Shown here: piece after piece, positions 1 to 8,013 of the stretch
How positions within the stretch are numbered: position 1 is the first letter of the stretch
How the letters are laid out: the number at the start of each line of letters is the position of its first letter
NCBI GenBank assembly: GCA_003602515.1
Contig: QQSB01000036.1
Coordinates: 63,776 to 101,235 of the forward strand
Reading direction: 5' to 3'
From: Candidatus Poseidoniales archaeon
Lineage (GTDB): Archaea; Thermoplasmatota; Poseidoniia; Poseidoniales; Thalassarchaeaceae
Length of the DNA: 37,460 bases
The notes under the pieces: model-generated
Told to the model about the DNA's origin: nothing
The model's input: only the letters and a program-made list of their open reading frames with translations
Databases searched by the model: none
Translations under genes and position numbers: made by a program

Positions 1-1
1 T

Positions 2-346
2 CCCGAGAATGGAGGGGATTACATCGACTTCGAAGATTTCATGAAGGTCGAGATGAGGACAGGGAGGATCGTATCTGTGGAGGACCACCCCAATGCAGAC
101 AAGCTTTTCGTGATAACAATCGACGAAGGATCAGGCTCAACTAGAACAGTTTGTGCTGGTCTTAAGGGGCATTACGAGCCATCCGAGTTGGAGGGTCTGA
201 ACGTTGTTTTCGTAGCAAATCTTGAACCTAGGAAGCTGAGAGGAGTGATGTCCGAGGGAATGATCCTGGCTGCAGACGATGGCGAAGGGGGAGTCCGGGT
301 TCTTACTACCGAGGGCGACATCCTATCGGGTTCCAGGGTGAGGTAG
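2..346 (+). CDS. metG: Methionyl-tRNA synthetase C-terminal tRNA-binding domain (5' end outside window)
   Basis: The reading frame is open to the left edge, so only the last 114 residues are seen. They form an EMAP/Trbp111-type OB-fold tRNA-binding domain. Visible hallmarks are the lead-in DFEDFMKVEMRTGRI, the HPNADKL segment, VANLEPRKLRG and SEGMILAA near the end. In MetRS this domain follows the catalytic core and raises tRNA affinity; the lead-in before the in-frame ATG at 41 matches the MetRS linker, so that ATG is probably internal. A free-standing MetRS beta-like or CsaA-like protein is the alternative, since the catalytic domain lies outside the window. It converges on the lipoprotein gene, whose stop codon begins at the very next base. 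Confidence 0.82.
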   Translation, partial: PENGGDYIDFEDFMKVEMRTGRIVSVEDHPNADKLFVITIDEGSGSTRTVCAGLKGHYEPSELEGLNVVFVANLEPRKLRGVMSEGMILAADDGEGGVRVLTTEGDILSGSRVR

Positions 347-2095
347 TCACTCCGGTCTCATGCCGATGAACATTGATGAAAACAGAATGGCCGAGATTGC
401 TGCGACGAGACCGAATCCAGGGGTGAATACTCCTCCAGTTGGCATGTCTGCCCATAAGTCGTAAAACACGATCTGGAAGTCCTTACTCCTGTACTCATCA
501 TCTTCATCACAGGGATCTATGACCTTCTCGGTTCTTGAGATGCTGTATGAGTCACCTGCAGAGGTATAACCGTCATTGTCGTTGTCGGACCATGACAGTG
601 ACCATTGGTAGCACTGGTCGGTGAAAGTGGATGTTTGCTCGTTCAGTAACATTTCCGTGACTAGTGAGCCTCCACTTCCCCCTTCTTCAGAATCTCCCTC
701 ACCTGCATAGACTCGCATGACGATCTCATTCAGGCTAACTTCCTCGAAATGCTCGTCGCTTAGCTCGGCGGACCAGGTCTTGGAGCTGCCTGAATCCTCC
801 TCAATCTGATTCTCCATCTTCATAGACATCGATGTTCTTGGTAGTTCAGTGTCAATAGCCATCTCAAAAAGCGATGGATCCAGGATTTCTATGGAGCACC
901 TTGCCATCCCACTAAACTGCGAAACTTCGAAATGAGTAAGAAGTGGTGGATTGCCAATAAATTCGAGTTTGGCGTCTAATCCATGCGCCGCATTTCTTCC
1001 CTCGGCCATGTTAATTCCATTATCGGTTGTTATTGTCCAATTATCCGCCCAATTGAAGGAGTTAGTTCCTTCTGTGAACTCATCGCAGAGGGACTCACCC
1101 TCGTCATCTTCTGAGGTGCCGCCGCCTTGGTCCCCCTCATTATCCTCATCTGCCGGGAATGGATTCTCGTAGTGGTAGACCTCGTCTCTAGCATAGTACC
1201 AAGAACCGGAATCAGGACTGCCGATGCGGTAGTTTATCCCATCCGGACCCTGAACTGTAGTTTGCTCTATGGAAATATCCCCAACGATTCTCATGATCAT
1301 ACTTTGGTAGACGATCTCGTTTATTGGATCGTGACCCATGATTATCTCCGCTGCTGTCGTATTTGCATTGCTATCGCTTTCCATTCCTTCTTCTTCGGCA
1401 CTTTCTGTCACTTCAATTAGTCTGATGAATGAAGTAACTTCACCCAGACCATCAACTATCGATTCGAGTCCTCCTTGGTTCTCTAAGTAAGACTCCAAGT
1501 CAGCTAAAGTAAGAATGTAGGGATAATCGCACATTGTCTGGTTGCTTTCAGTGGCGCCAGCATCGTAGTTTGTCGCATTAGTATCTACACACCCTCCTGA
1601 CTCCGCCCAATCGTATACTCCGTCATCATCCTGGTCGTAGTCACAAGAGCCGTCATTGTCCGTTGAAGATGAGTTGTAGTTGTTCGCATTTACATCCGTG
1701 CAACCTAGCTCCTCGAAGTCATCTATTATGCCATCTCCGTCTCTATCGTATACGCACGTGCCATCATCTTCTGTGGCATTCATATCGTAGTTATAGGCGT
1801 CTGAGTAAGTGCACCCGGGCACTGGTTCTTCAACAACTGGGTATCTGCATGAGCCGTCATCCTCAGTTGCCGATGGGTTGTAATTCAGAGCTTGTTGGTA
1901 CATGCACCCCAATATTGGGATAGTGGGTTCCGGATAGATGCAGGAGCCATCGTCTATGGCTGCTGTGACATTATAGTTTAACGCATCCGAATATGTGCAA
2001 CCTAGGGCCTGCTCGGCTTCCTCCAAATCTGCATCGGTGCATCCAGCCATAATGCACGATATCAGCATAATTGCCACAAGGGCTTCCTTCTTCAT
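347..2095 (-). CDS. Secreted lipoprotein with five Cys/Asn-Tyr-Asn repeats and PGF-CTERM-like tail
   Basis: About 582 residues. The start at 2095 is chosen because the residues that follow form a signal peptide ending in a lipobox (IMAGC, lipid Cys at residue 19); an upstream in-frame start at 2137 would place charged and Cys-rich residues before it and overlap folA. Residues about 32-192 hold five repeats of the form GCT-x5-NYN-x6-DDGSCxY, the third and fourth followed by Asp-rich stretches (DRDGDGIIDD, DQDDDGVYD) that look like calcium-binding loops. A large acidic domain of unknown function follows. The C-terminus carries TPGFG, a hydrophobic stretch and a short charged tail, resembling PGF-CTERM anchors processed by archaeosortase. 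It is probably cell-surface. It is the last gene of the plsC-thyA-folA run. Function unknown. Confidence 0.8.
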   Translation of the reverse strand: MKKEALVAIMLISCIMAGCTDADLEEAEQALGCTYSDALNYNVTAAIDDGSCIYPEPTIPILGCMYQQALNYNPSATEDDGSCRYPVVEEPVPGCTYSDAYNYDMNATEDDGTCVYDRDGDGIIDDFEELGCTDVNANNYNSSSTDNDGSCDYDQDDDGVYDWAESGGCVDTNATNYDAGATESNQTMCDYPYILTLADLESYLENQGGLESIVDGLGEVTSFIRLIEVTESAEEEGMESDSNANTTAAEIIMGHDPINEIVYQSMIMRIVGDISIEQTTVQGPDGINYRIGSPDSGSWYYARDEVYHYENPFPADEDNEGDQGGGTSEDDEGESLCDEFTEGTNSFNWADNWTITTDNGINMAEGRNAAHGLDAKLEFIGNPPLLTHFEVSQFSGMARCSIEILDPSLFEMAIDTELPRTSMSMKMENQIEEDSGSSKTWSAELSDEHFEEVSLNEIVMRVYAGEGDSEEGGSGGSLVTEMLLNEQTSTFTDQCYQWSLSWSDNDNDGYTSAGDSYSISRTEKVIDPCDEDDEYRSKDFQIVFYDLWADMPTGGVFTPGFGLVAAISAILFSSMFIGMRPE

Positions 2096-2121
2096 GAAGA
2101 CAAGGCGACAAATAGGGCAAA

Positions 2122-2631
2122 TCAACTCTTTGTCCATATCGAGTAGGTTGTCGCATGATCATTGTCCTCATCCGCGATTGTTTGCTCGATTACATTCTCA
2201 GACCAATCCGATCTGTCCCATTGGGGGAATGTAATGTTCCCGCTACTGCTGACGTGGACAGTAGTGACGTGAATCTCATCCACCCTGTCCAGGAACATCT
2301 CGTAAATCTGCGATCCTCCAATGATCCAGCACTCTTCACTGCCCTCTGCAAATGCAATCTCAATAGCCCTGCCCACGTAAAGGGCCGTATCGGCACCATC
2401 TGCATTCCAGTTTGTATCCCTAGACATCACTATATTGGCTCGCTCGGGGAGTGGCTTGAACTCATCAGGGAGCGAGTCCCAGGTTTTTCTTCCCATTATT
2501 ACTGAATTATATCCGTCTCCTTCAGTGAGTGTCTTGAATCTCAGCATATCGCTCCTTAATCTCCAGGGGAGTTCCCCTGAGGAACCTATGTTCCCATCCT
2601 CGTCCATTGCGACGATCATCGCTATCTTCAT
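2122..2631 (-). CDS. folA: Dihydrofolate reductase
   Basis: This encodes about 169 residues, close to the usual bacterial DHFR length, and reduces dihydrofolate to tetrahydrofolate with NADPH. The start at 2631 is chosen because MKIAMIVAMDEDGNIG is the classical first strand and loop. PWRLRSDMLRF follows with Asp28 at the catalytic acid position, then VIMGRKTWDSLP, the nucleotide-binding IIGGSQIYEMFL, and a C-terminal strand pair. It begins 7 nt after the thyA stop, so the two are almost certainly co-transcribed. This makes functional sense, since ThyA releases dihydrofolate that DHFR recycles. Many archaea lack this pair and use other thymidylate routes, so a bacterial origin by transfer is likely (inference). 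Confidence 0.96.
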   Translation of the reverse strand: MKIAMIVAMDEDGNIGSSGELPWRLRSDMLRFKTLTEGDGYNSVIMGRKTWDSLPDEFKPLPERANIVMSRDTNWNADGADTALYVGRAIEIAFAEGSEECWIIGGSQIYEMFLDRVDEIHVTTVHVSSSGNITFPQWDRSDWSENVIEQTIADEDNDHATTYSIWTKS

Positions 2632-2638
2632 TGTATCA

Positions 2639-3433
2639 CTACACGGAAATGGGTGCTGATATGTGAGGGTGGTGGTCGTAACCTTCGATAGTGATGTGCT
2701 CGTACCTGAATTCATCAATGCTCATAATCGATGGTTCCAGTTGTAAAGTTGGAAGTTCAAGTGGCTCCCTCTGTATCTGAATCTTCGCCTGCTCCATATG
2801 ATTGAGATAGAGGTGACAGTCACCTCCGGTCCAAACGAACTCACCCGGATCCAGCCCACATACCTGAGCAATCATGCAGGTTAGGAGGCTGTACGAAGAA
2901 ATATTGAATGGTACGCCTAGAAATGCATCGGCACTCCTCTGATACAAATTACAGGAAAGCCTCCCATCATTTACATAGAACTGGAAGAATGCATGGCATG
3001 GCATCAGTGCCATTTCCTCCAATTCACCTACATTCCATGCTGATACGATGATGCGTCTGCTTTGTGGGTCGTTCTTTATCAGATCAATTGCAGCTTCGAT
3101 CTGGTCAATTACCCTACCGTCATTTGACTCCCAGAACCTCCATTGTTTGCCGTAAACGGGCCCTAAATCGCCATTTTCATCAGCCCACTCATTCCAGATT
3201 CTTACATTGTTCTCCTTCAGGTATGCGATATTTGTATCTCCTGAGAGGAACCAGAGCAACTCATGAATTACACTGGGCCAGTGGACATTCTTAGTGGTGA
3301 CAGCCGGAAAACCCTCAGATAGATCGAATCTCATTTGGTGCCCGAATACGGAAATTGTACCAGTGCCAGTCCTATCCCCTTTGGCTGCCCCTTCGTCGAG
3401 AATCCGCCTCAGTAGGTCTAGATACTGCTCCAT
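2639..3433 (-). CDS. thyA: Thymidylate synthase (ThyA type)
   Basis: 264 residues, the same length as the Escherichia coli enzyme. It methylates dUMP to dTMP using methylenetetrahydrofolate and produces dihydrofolate. The catalytic cysteine lies in [12 protein letters not shown] at residue 146. Other family marks are DRTGTGT near residue 20, the phosphate-binding RRIIVSAWN at about 126-134, [13 protein letters not shown] and the ending [10 protein letters not shown]. It starts at an ATG 40 bases after the plsC stop. The downstream folA gene starts 7 nt past its stop, forming a thymidylate cycle operon. The protein is of bacterial ThyA type rather than flavin-dependent ThyX. Confidence 0.98.
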   Translation of the reverse strand: MEQYLDLLRRILDEGAAKGDRTGTGTISVFGHQMRFDLSEGFPAVTTKNVHWPSVIHELLWFLSGDTNIAYLKENNVRIWNEWADENGDLGPVYGKQWRFWESNDGRVIDQIEAAIDLIKNDPQSRRIIVSAWNVGELEEMALMPCHAFFQFYVNDGRLSCNLYQRSADAFLGVPFNISSYSLLTCMIAQVCGLDPGEFVWTGGDCHLYLNHMEQAKIQIQREPLELPTLQLEPSIMSIDEFRYEHITIEGYDHHPHISAPISV

Positions 3434-3473
3434 TACTCTTCACTGTGCGAGCAGGTAGTCCTTCAAGAATGCG

Positions 3474-4250
3474 CTAAGGCGCACCTCTCATTTTCTGTGT
3501 CTCAATGAACTGGTCTGCGAATTTCCTGTAAAGGGACCTCATAGAATCTTGCCTTTCCTCGACTCCTAGATTAGATTTCTCGTCTACCCATTTGTCGTCT
3601 ATCCCTCCGCCTTGTTCGTGCTGCGCCCACTCGCCGAAAGTAAGGGGGTCATCGACAATTAGCTCAATCCTTTTCCATGGCTTAGGGAATTTGCTTCCGG
3701 GAGGCATGAATTCTCTTGCGCCAATAGACATCGTTACCGGAACTACGGGGACATTAGGGAACTTCGCTGCAAGCCTTGCAAAGCCGGTCTTTGCAGGCTG
3801 TAACATAGGGGGGACCTCTCTCCTGGATCTAGTCCCTTCTGGAAAAACACCCAGGCAATGACCACTATGTATTACATCAACTGCCCTAGCCAGAGCATCC
3901 CTCGCCCCATCTTTTCTGAACGTCTCGATCTGACCCGTAGAGACCATCACAAATCTGTTTGGCTGCTTTTCAAAATGACCCTCTTTAGCCATGAAATGAA
4001 TGGGCCTCTGAGATGCGAGGATCTTGATGAAAGGATCTAGATTGCCCAGATGATTCCCACAGAAAATAGCCGCTCCTTCCAATGGGACCTTGTGAGCGCC
4101 AGTAATATGCACATTTGTTACCGCCCTCAGTAGGGCAGGTACGTACTTCTCTAGAAACCTGTAGATCAAGGGTGTAGAGAAACTCTCACCAGTCCCCTCT
4201 AGTCCGACCCAATCGGAAATCTTCTCTAATGACTGCTCGGAAAGAGCCAT
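3474..4250 (-). CDS. plsC: 1-acyl-sn-glycerol-3-phosphate acyltransferase family protein
   Basis: 258 residues of the PlsC/LPLAT family, which transfers an acyl chain to the sn-2 position of lysophosphatidate. The HX4D catalytic motif is present as NHLGNLD (His67, Asp72) and the glycerophosphate-binding motif as FPEGTRSRR (about 136-144). The region VPVVPVTM fits the third conserved block. No strong signal peptide is seen; the enzyme would sit at the inner membrane face. Acyl-ester lipid enzymes are unexpected for classical archaeal membranes, but Marine Group II genomes have been reported to carry bacterial-like lipid genes. The substrate here is inferred from family only. It heads the thyA-folA run, with a palindrome just upstream. 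Confidence 0.9.
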   Translation of the reverse strand: MALSEQSLEKISDWVGLEGTGESFSTPLIYRFLEKYVPALLRAVTNVHITGAHKVPLEGAAIFCGNHLGNLDPFIKILASQRPIHFMAKEGHFEKQPNRFVMVSTGQIETFRKDGARDALARAVDVIHSGHCLGVFPEGTRSRREVPPMLQPAKTGFARLAAKFPNVPVVPVTMSIGAREFMPPGSKFPKPWKRIELIVDDPLTFGEWAQHEQGGGIDDKWVDEKSNLGVEERQDSMRSLYRKFADQFIETQKMRGAP

Positions 4251-4253
4251 GTC

Positions 4254-4263
4254 ACTCGCGAGT
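4254..4263. promoter_or_regulatory. Palindrome ACTCGCGAGT next to the plsC start
   Basis: A perfect 10-bp inverted repeat lies 3 bases upstream of the plsC ATG, in the 75-bp gap before the divergent gene at 4326. Its position would overlap the transcription or translation start of plsC, so it could be an operator. A chance palindrome of this length is possible, so this is weak. Confidence 0.25.
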
Positions 4264-4325
4264 AGTAACCAGTTTCATAGTTTGCAGTTGAATATGTTGA
4301 ATAAGCAAAGCAATCAGAGAAGGCC

Positions 4326-5507
4326 ATGGTGGGCAAATCTACTTCACTACTTGTGACGGCATTGATTTGCCTGCCCATATTAGCCCCCACAGTCGCTGCG
4401 GATTGGGGTACCGATACATGGCTATCAAGCGTTATCGCCGAAGAGCGACTGGATATCGGCGATGAGTTTGGCTGCCAAGGCTTTGAGGGCGTTGAGACAA
4501 CTGATGAGCAATGGGTAATTGAGGCATGTAGGGAATACTTGGAGGATCAGACAAATGCTTCAAGATGGGGTAAGAGCCCAATTTCGTTCGGAATTGATTC
4601 TGAGGTCATAGACGAGGTAATTGGAGATACTCTGATAAAATCTGGCTTCCAAATCGTAGGTGACATGGTGGAAGAGGCACCAGAAGGCTTGTCGATAGCA
4701 ATTAGGAATGGAGCCAGCCTAGAGAAGGGGGTAGCAGATAGGAATTTGATTGAATCTGCTGAAGAAGATTCCCTTGTCAGTATTCACTGGAGGGCTCGGA
4801 TAGGCGATTTGAGAGTCCGTGAGGACAAGGACGTAATTTCATGGATCGAGGAGCAACCGGTTTGGTTCACAACATGGGGGGAGTGGCATTTACACAGAGC
4901 CTCAGGAATCTCTACATCCGCATCAGTGGATGGGTCAACAATCACCATAGAGTCTACATCACAGCAGATCGGCTCTGATGCGTGGCAGGTACCCGGAACC
5001 GTGATGGTTGAATTCGAGCCTTCAGTTGTGGATGTGACTGACTCCGAGGGGCTCTCCATGCCATTGCTAACTGGTACTGAGCGAAATCTTGCTATTGGTT
5101 GGCGAATTGTGGATGGGGGCGTTATTGTTACTCAAAATCCCAATTCTTCAGTATATGTTGAGTTGGAAGATGCCACTAATCAAATTGAAACTACTCCTCT
5201 GTCTACATTCAACGACCTGAATTACTCGGTGACGATAGTCGGACATCACACAACCAACCTTTTCCGATGGACGCAGGATTTCTCAGGCACAGAACTAGTT
5301 TTTACATGGCTGATCGAGAGGCCAATTAATGACGAAGTGGGGTGGAAATTGCCCCTTCTCGCAATGATAATGCTAATTGCAGTTCCAATTTCTATAGTCT
5401 ACTTGCTTAGGACCGATCAATTCTCAGCATCTAATATTCAGGAGCACCGACCAAAGGTCCTACGATTTCTACTCCCTCACGAATCATTCGGTAAACTATC
5501 CTCCTAA
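4326..5507 (+). CDS. Secreted protein with C-terminal membrane anchor, unknown function
   Basis: 393 residues. The first 24 form a typical signal peptide (basic start, hydrophobic core, ending TVAA before DWG). A long acidic extracellular part follows, with a segment WRARIGDLRVRED and beta-rich sequence with few Cys. Near residues 340-362 a hydrophobic helix (LLAMIMLIAVPISIVYLL) is followed by about 30 mostly cytoplasmic residues. I do not recognise a family. The gene is divergent from plsC, and its last 77 bases overlap the 3' end of the oxidoreductase gene on the other strand. A polar C-terminal tail rich in His, Lys and Arg after the helix supports an inside orientation. Confidence 0.78.
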   Translation: MVGKSTSLLVTALICLPILAPTVAADWGTDTWLSSVIAEERLDIGDEFGCQGFEGVETTDEQWVIEACREYLEDQTNASRWGKSPISFGIDSEVIDEVIGDTLIKSGFQIVGDMVEEAPEGLSIAIRNGASLEKGVADRNLIESAEEDSLVSIHWRARIGDLRVREDKDVISWIEEQPVWFTTWGEWHLHRASGISTSASVDGSTITIESTSQQIGSDAWQVPGTVMVEFEPSVVDVTDSEGLSMPLLTGTERNLAIGWRIVDGGVIVTQNPNSSVYVELEDATNQIETTPLSTFNDLNYSVTIVGHHTTNLFRWTQDFSGTELVFTWLIERPINDEVGWKLPLLAMIMLIAVPISIVYLLRTDQFSASNIQEHRPKVLRFLLPHESFGKLSS

Positions 5508-6531
5508 CAGCATCAGAAGAAAGCGCTTCGGGAGGGTGAACCCCGGGTGGGAGCATATTGGGTTGTTTTAGCCACTCCTCAATACAGCAAAGAGTTACCA
5601 GACCAGTGGTCCTTGCCATGGAATGCCCATCATCGCCACCATGGTCCTGCACCAGCCAATTCATTTTTTGTCCATCAAGTCCCTCGGCGAAAACCTCCAT
5701 CCAAGTGAATTCAGGGATTTTTTCATTATACTCCCAATCCGATGTGAGGCTCTGAACATCTAATTTACCAGACTCTCTCTCATCAATGAACCTTTGAATG
5801 TGTCCGGGCCACCTAACAGTATACTCGGATAGTTCTACAGCAGGAATTGTGTCTAGAACGCTCCTGAGGCCATCTGTTAGGAAAGCCTCCATCTTCCCCT
5901 TCCCCGGAACCTCAATCTCGTGCCTCTCAGACAGTGCGGGCAGAGTCACTAACTCTGATTCCCTAATCACCCTAGCAGGCCTAGAGTACTCAGCTACTAC
6001 GTCAATTGGAGAAAATGGTGCCATGTAGTTCCAACCTCCCGTGGGCCGAGTTGGGTTGCCTCCTACCCTAACCTCGCCATTCTTCAAAGGGCCCATTTCC
6101 CCGTAAGCAAGTGAAAGAAGCATATTGGACAGACCCGGAGCAATGCCAGTATCCCAAAGTATGCTTGCTCCGTATTCCTTGGCCTTCTGATCATCTCTGT
6201 CTGGTGTAAACTCGCTAAAACTTAGATCAACAGTTCTCCAAGGTAATTCTGCTAGTGCTGTCGTGCTTGAATGCCCGATATCACCTGGTAGCATATTGAC
6301 TACTATGTCCAAATCCGGATCGAATGTGATGCCGTCCCCTGAGGAAATACGTTCTAACAACATTTCAATAGGGTCTTCATTGAATTCCAGACGATGGATC
6401 TCAATCCCGCGAATACCCAAGACACGATGTGGCTGGGGGTCGTATGCATGTACAGTAAAACCCGACTCTGCGAGCTTCCTGGCCACATAGGAACCTACTA
6501 GTCCAACGCCGAAGCAGTGTATTGCCGCCAT
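5431..6531 (-). CDS. Saccharopine dehydrogenase-like NAD(P)-binding oxidoreductase
   Basis: 366 residues. The N-terminus has a Rossmann fold (CFGVGLVGSYVARKLAESG, then acidic YDPQ at the end of strand two). NMLPGDIG and DLSFSEFTPDRDD match the saccharopine-dehydrogenase/Lys9 family, as does the conserved DTGIAPGLSNMLL around residues 127-139. The C-terminal domain includes GGWNYMAPFSP and a late WMEVFAEGLDGQK. Family members act in lysine or polyamine metabolism (saccharopine or carboxynorspermidine dehydrogenase) or on unknown substrates, and I cannot choose among them. It is transcribed divergently from trpS, with about 100 bp between the starts. Confidence 0.85.
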   Translation of the reverse strand: MAAIHCFGVGLVGSYVARKLAESGFTVHAYDPQPHRVLGIRGIEIHRLEFNEDPIEMLLERISSGDGITFDPDLDIVVNMLPGDIGHSSTTALAELPWRTVDLSFSEFTPDRDDQKAKEYGASILWDTGIAPGLSNMLLSLAYGEMGPLKNGEVRVGGNPTRPTGGWNYMAPFSPIDVVAEYSRPARVIRESELVTLPALSERHEIEVPGKGKMEAFLTDGLRSVLDTIPAVELSEYTVRWPGHIQRFIDERESGKLDVQSLTSDWEYNEKIPEFTWMEVFAEGLDGQKMNWLVQDHGGDDGHSMARTTGLVTLCCIEEWLKQPNMLPPGVHPPEALSSDAVRRIVYRMIREGVEIVGPLVGAPEY

Positions 6532-6630
6532 AACTACTCGGACGCGGTTGCGTTATTCGTTCTAACTGTCTGCAAGTATTCTCACAAAAAACAGCGATGC
6601 CTTGATTGGGTGCAATACATGCCGCATTGT

Positions 6631-8013
6631 ATGGATAAGGCAGCAAGGATAGATCCATGGTCATCCGAGCAATCAACTGACTATGCCCGAATTGTCAGTC
6701 AGTTCGGGCTGTCTTCAGTTGACCCTGGCTCCCTGCCTAATCCAGGGATGTTGCATCGTAGAGGCATAGTCTTCGGCCACAGAGATCTCGATGTAGTGGT
6801 TGACTGCATGAGTGTGGGTGATCCATTCGGAGTCCTTACTGGGTTGATGCCAAGTGGGAGAATGCACCTTGGACATAGCATGGTGATCGAGCAAGTTAGA
6901 TGGTTCCAGGATCAGGGTGCAGACGTAACAGTTGCCGTAGCCGATCTGGAGGCACTTGCAACGCGTGGGACTTCACTAGAGGAGGGGCGGGATACTGCCC
7001 TAAGGGAATATGTCCTAAACTACGCTGCCTTGGGACTCGATCCAGACAAAACAAATGTCTACTTTCAGAGCACTAGGCCTGCTGTTCAGAGGCTGGGTTT
7101 CACTCTTGGACAGCGAACCAACCTCTCTGAATTCGAGGCAATCTACGGTTTCAATGGAGAAACAAACCTAGCACATGTACAAGCCCCCCTAGTGCAAGTA
7201 GGGGATATCGTTCATCCACAGATGGATGAGTACGGAGGTCTGAGGCCGATTGTCGTCCCAGTCGGAGTAGATCAGGACCCTCATCTGAGATTGACCAGGG
7301 ATATTACTCAGAAGAGTAACTGGTTTAACGTTAAGCAAAGAAAGTCCGGGGGACTAACTGTGGCTCTCTCCGTACAGGATGGAAATCGCTCTCAGTTGGG
7401 TGTTTCCGAATCGGGGAAAGTCGACATGTCATCAAGAAACTCTATGATGTCAAATCTTGAGTCTTCAATCAAGAGTCTTGGATTCTCCGATGTTAAAGTA
7501 AACCCGAAACACGGTACAATAGAGATTCCCGGCGCAACATCTGCAGATAAATTCCGGATTAGAATGAAATTGCTTTCTACAGAGAGAATGATGGGTGGAA
7601 TGGGACTCTTGCCCCCATGCTCAACCTATCATAGATTCGCAGTGGGGATGACTGGCGATAAGATGTCGTCTTCTAAGCCGGAAAGTACCATTTTCATGGA
7701 CGACGATATCGAAGTAATGACGAAGAAGGTCAAGAGAGCCATTAGCGGTGGACAGACTACAGTTGAGGAACATCGTAGGCTCGGGGGCAATGTGACTAAG
7801 GACGTAGCCTTCCAATACTTGCAATTTTTCTTCGAGAAAGACGACAATGCCTTGCAAGAGGTTCAGAATGAATATGAAAGCGGCAGATTACTGGCGGGCG
7901 AGATAAAGCAACTGTGTATCGACAGTGCTACAGAATGGTTGGGGGAACTCGCAGAGAAGAGAGGACAGTGGGAGGATAGAGTGGACGAATTCCTAGCGCC
8001 TGATGCACTCTAG
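6631..8013 (+). CDS. trpS: Tryptophanyl-tRNA synthetase, archaeal type, with large insertion
   Basis: About 460 residues from the ATG at 6631, chosen because IDPWSSEQSTDYARIVSQFG matches the archaeal/eukaryotic TrpRS N-terminus; the frame is open further upstream but that part looks non-coding. Class I signatures are clear: PSGRMHLGH (HIGH, residues about 74-82) and GDKMSSSKPES (KMSKS, about 343-353). Substrate-side residues in YGFNGETNLAHVQAP and VGVDQDPHLRLTRDI fit TrpRS. Between that block and the YHRF segment before KMSSS there are roughly 90 residues (about 234-324) where I expect only 10-20. The gene ends in a 4-nt convergent overlap with zpr1. Confidence 0.95.
   Translation: MDKAARIDPWSSEQSTDYARIVSQFGLSSVDPGSLPNPGMLHRRGIVFGHRDLDVVVDCMSVGDPFGVLTGLMPSGRMHLGHSMVIEQVRWFQDQGADVTVAVADLEALATRGTSLEEGRDTALREYVLNYAALGLDPDKTNVYFQSTRPAVQRLGFTLGQRTNLSEFEAIYGFNGETNLAHVQAPLVQVGDIVHPQMDEYGGLRPIVVPVGVDQDPHLRLTRDITQKSNWFNVKQRKSGGLTVALSVQDGNRSQLGVSESGKVDMSSRNSMMSNLESSIKSLGFSDVKVNPKHGTIEIPGATSADKFRIRMKLLSTERMMGGMGLLPPCSTYHRFAVGMTGDKMSSSKPESTIFMDDDIEVMTKKVKRAISGGQTTVEEHRRLGGNVTKDVAFQYLQFFFEKDDNALQEVQNEYESGRLLAGEIKQLCIDSATEWLGELAEKRGQWEDRVDEFLAPDAL

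Noticed and set aside
1520-2002. CRISPR-like or DNA-level tandem repeats
   Set aside because: The units repeat at the protein level with variable codons and spacing inside one open frame; no conserved DNA repeat with spacers exists.
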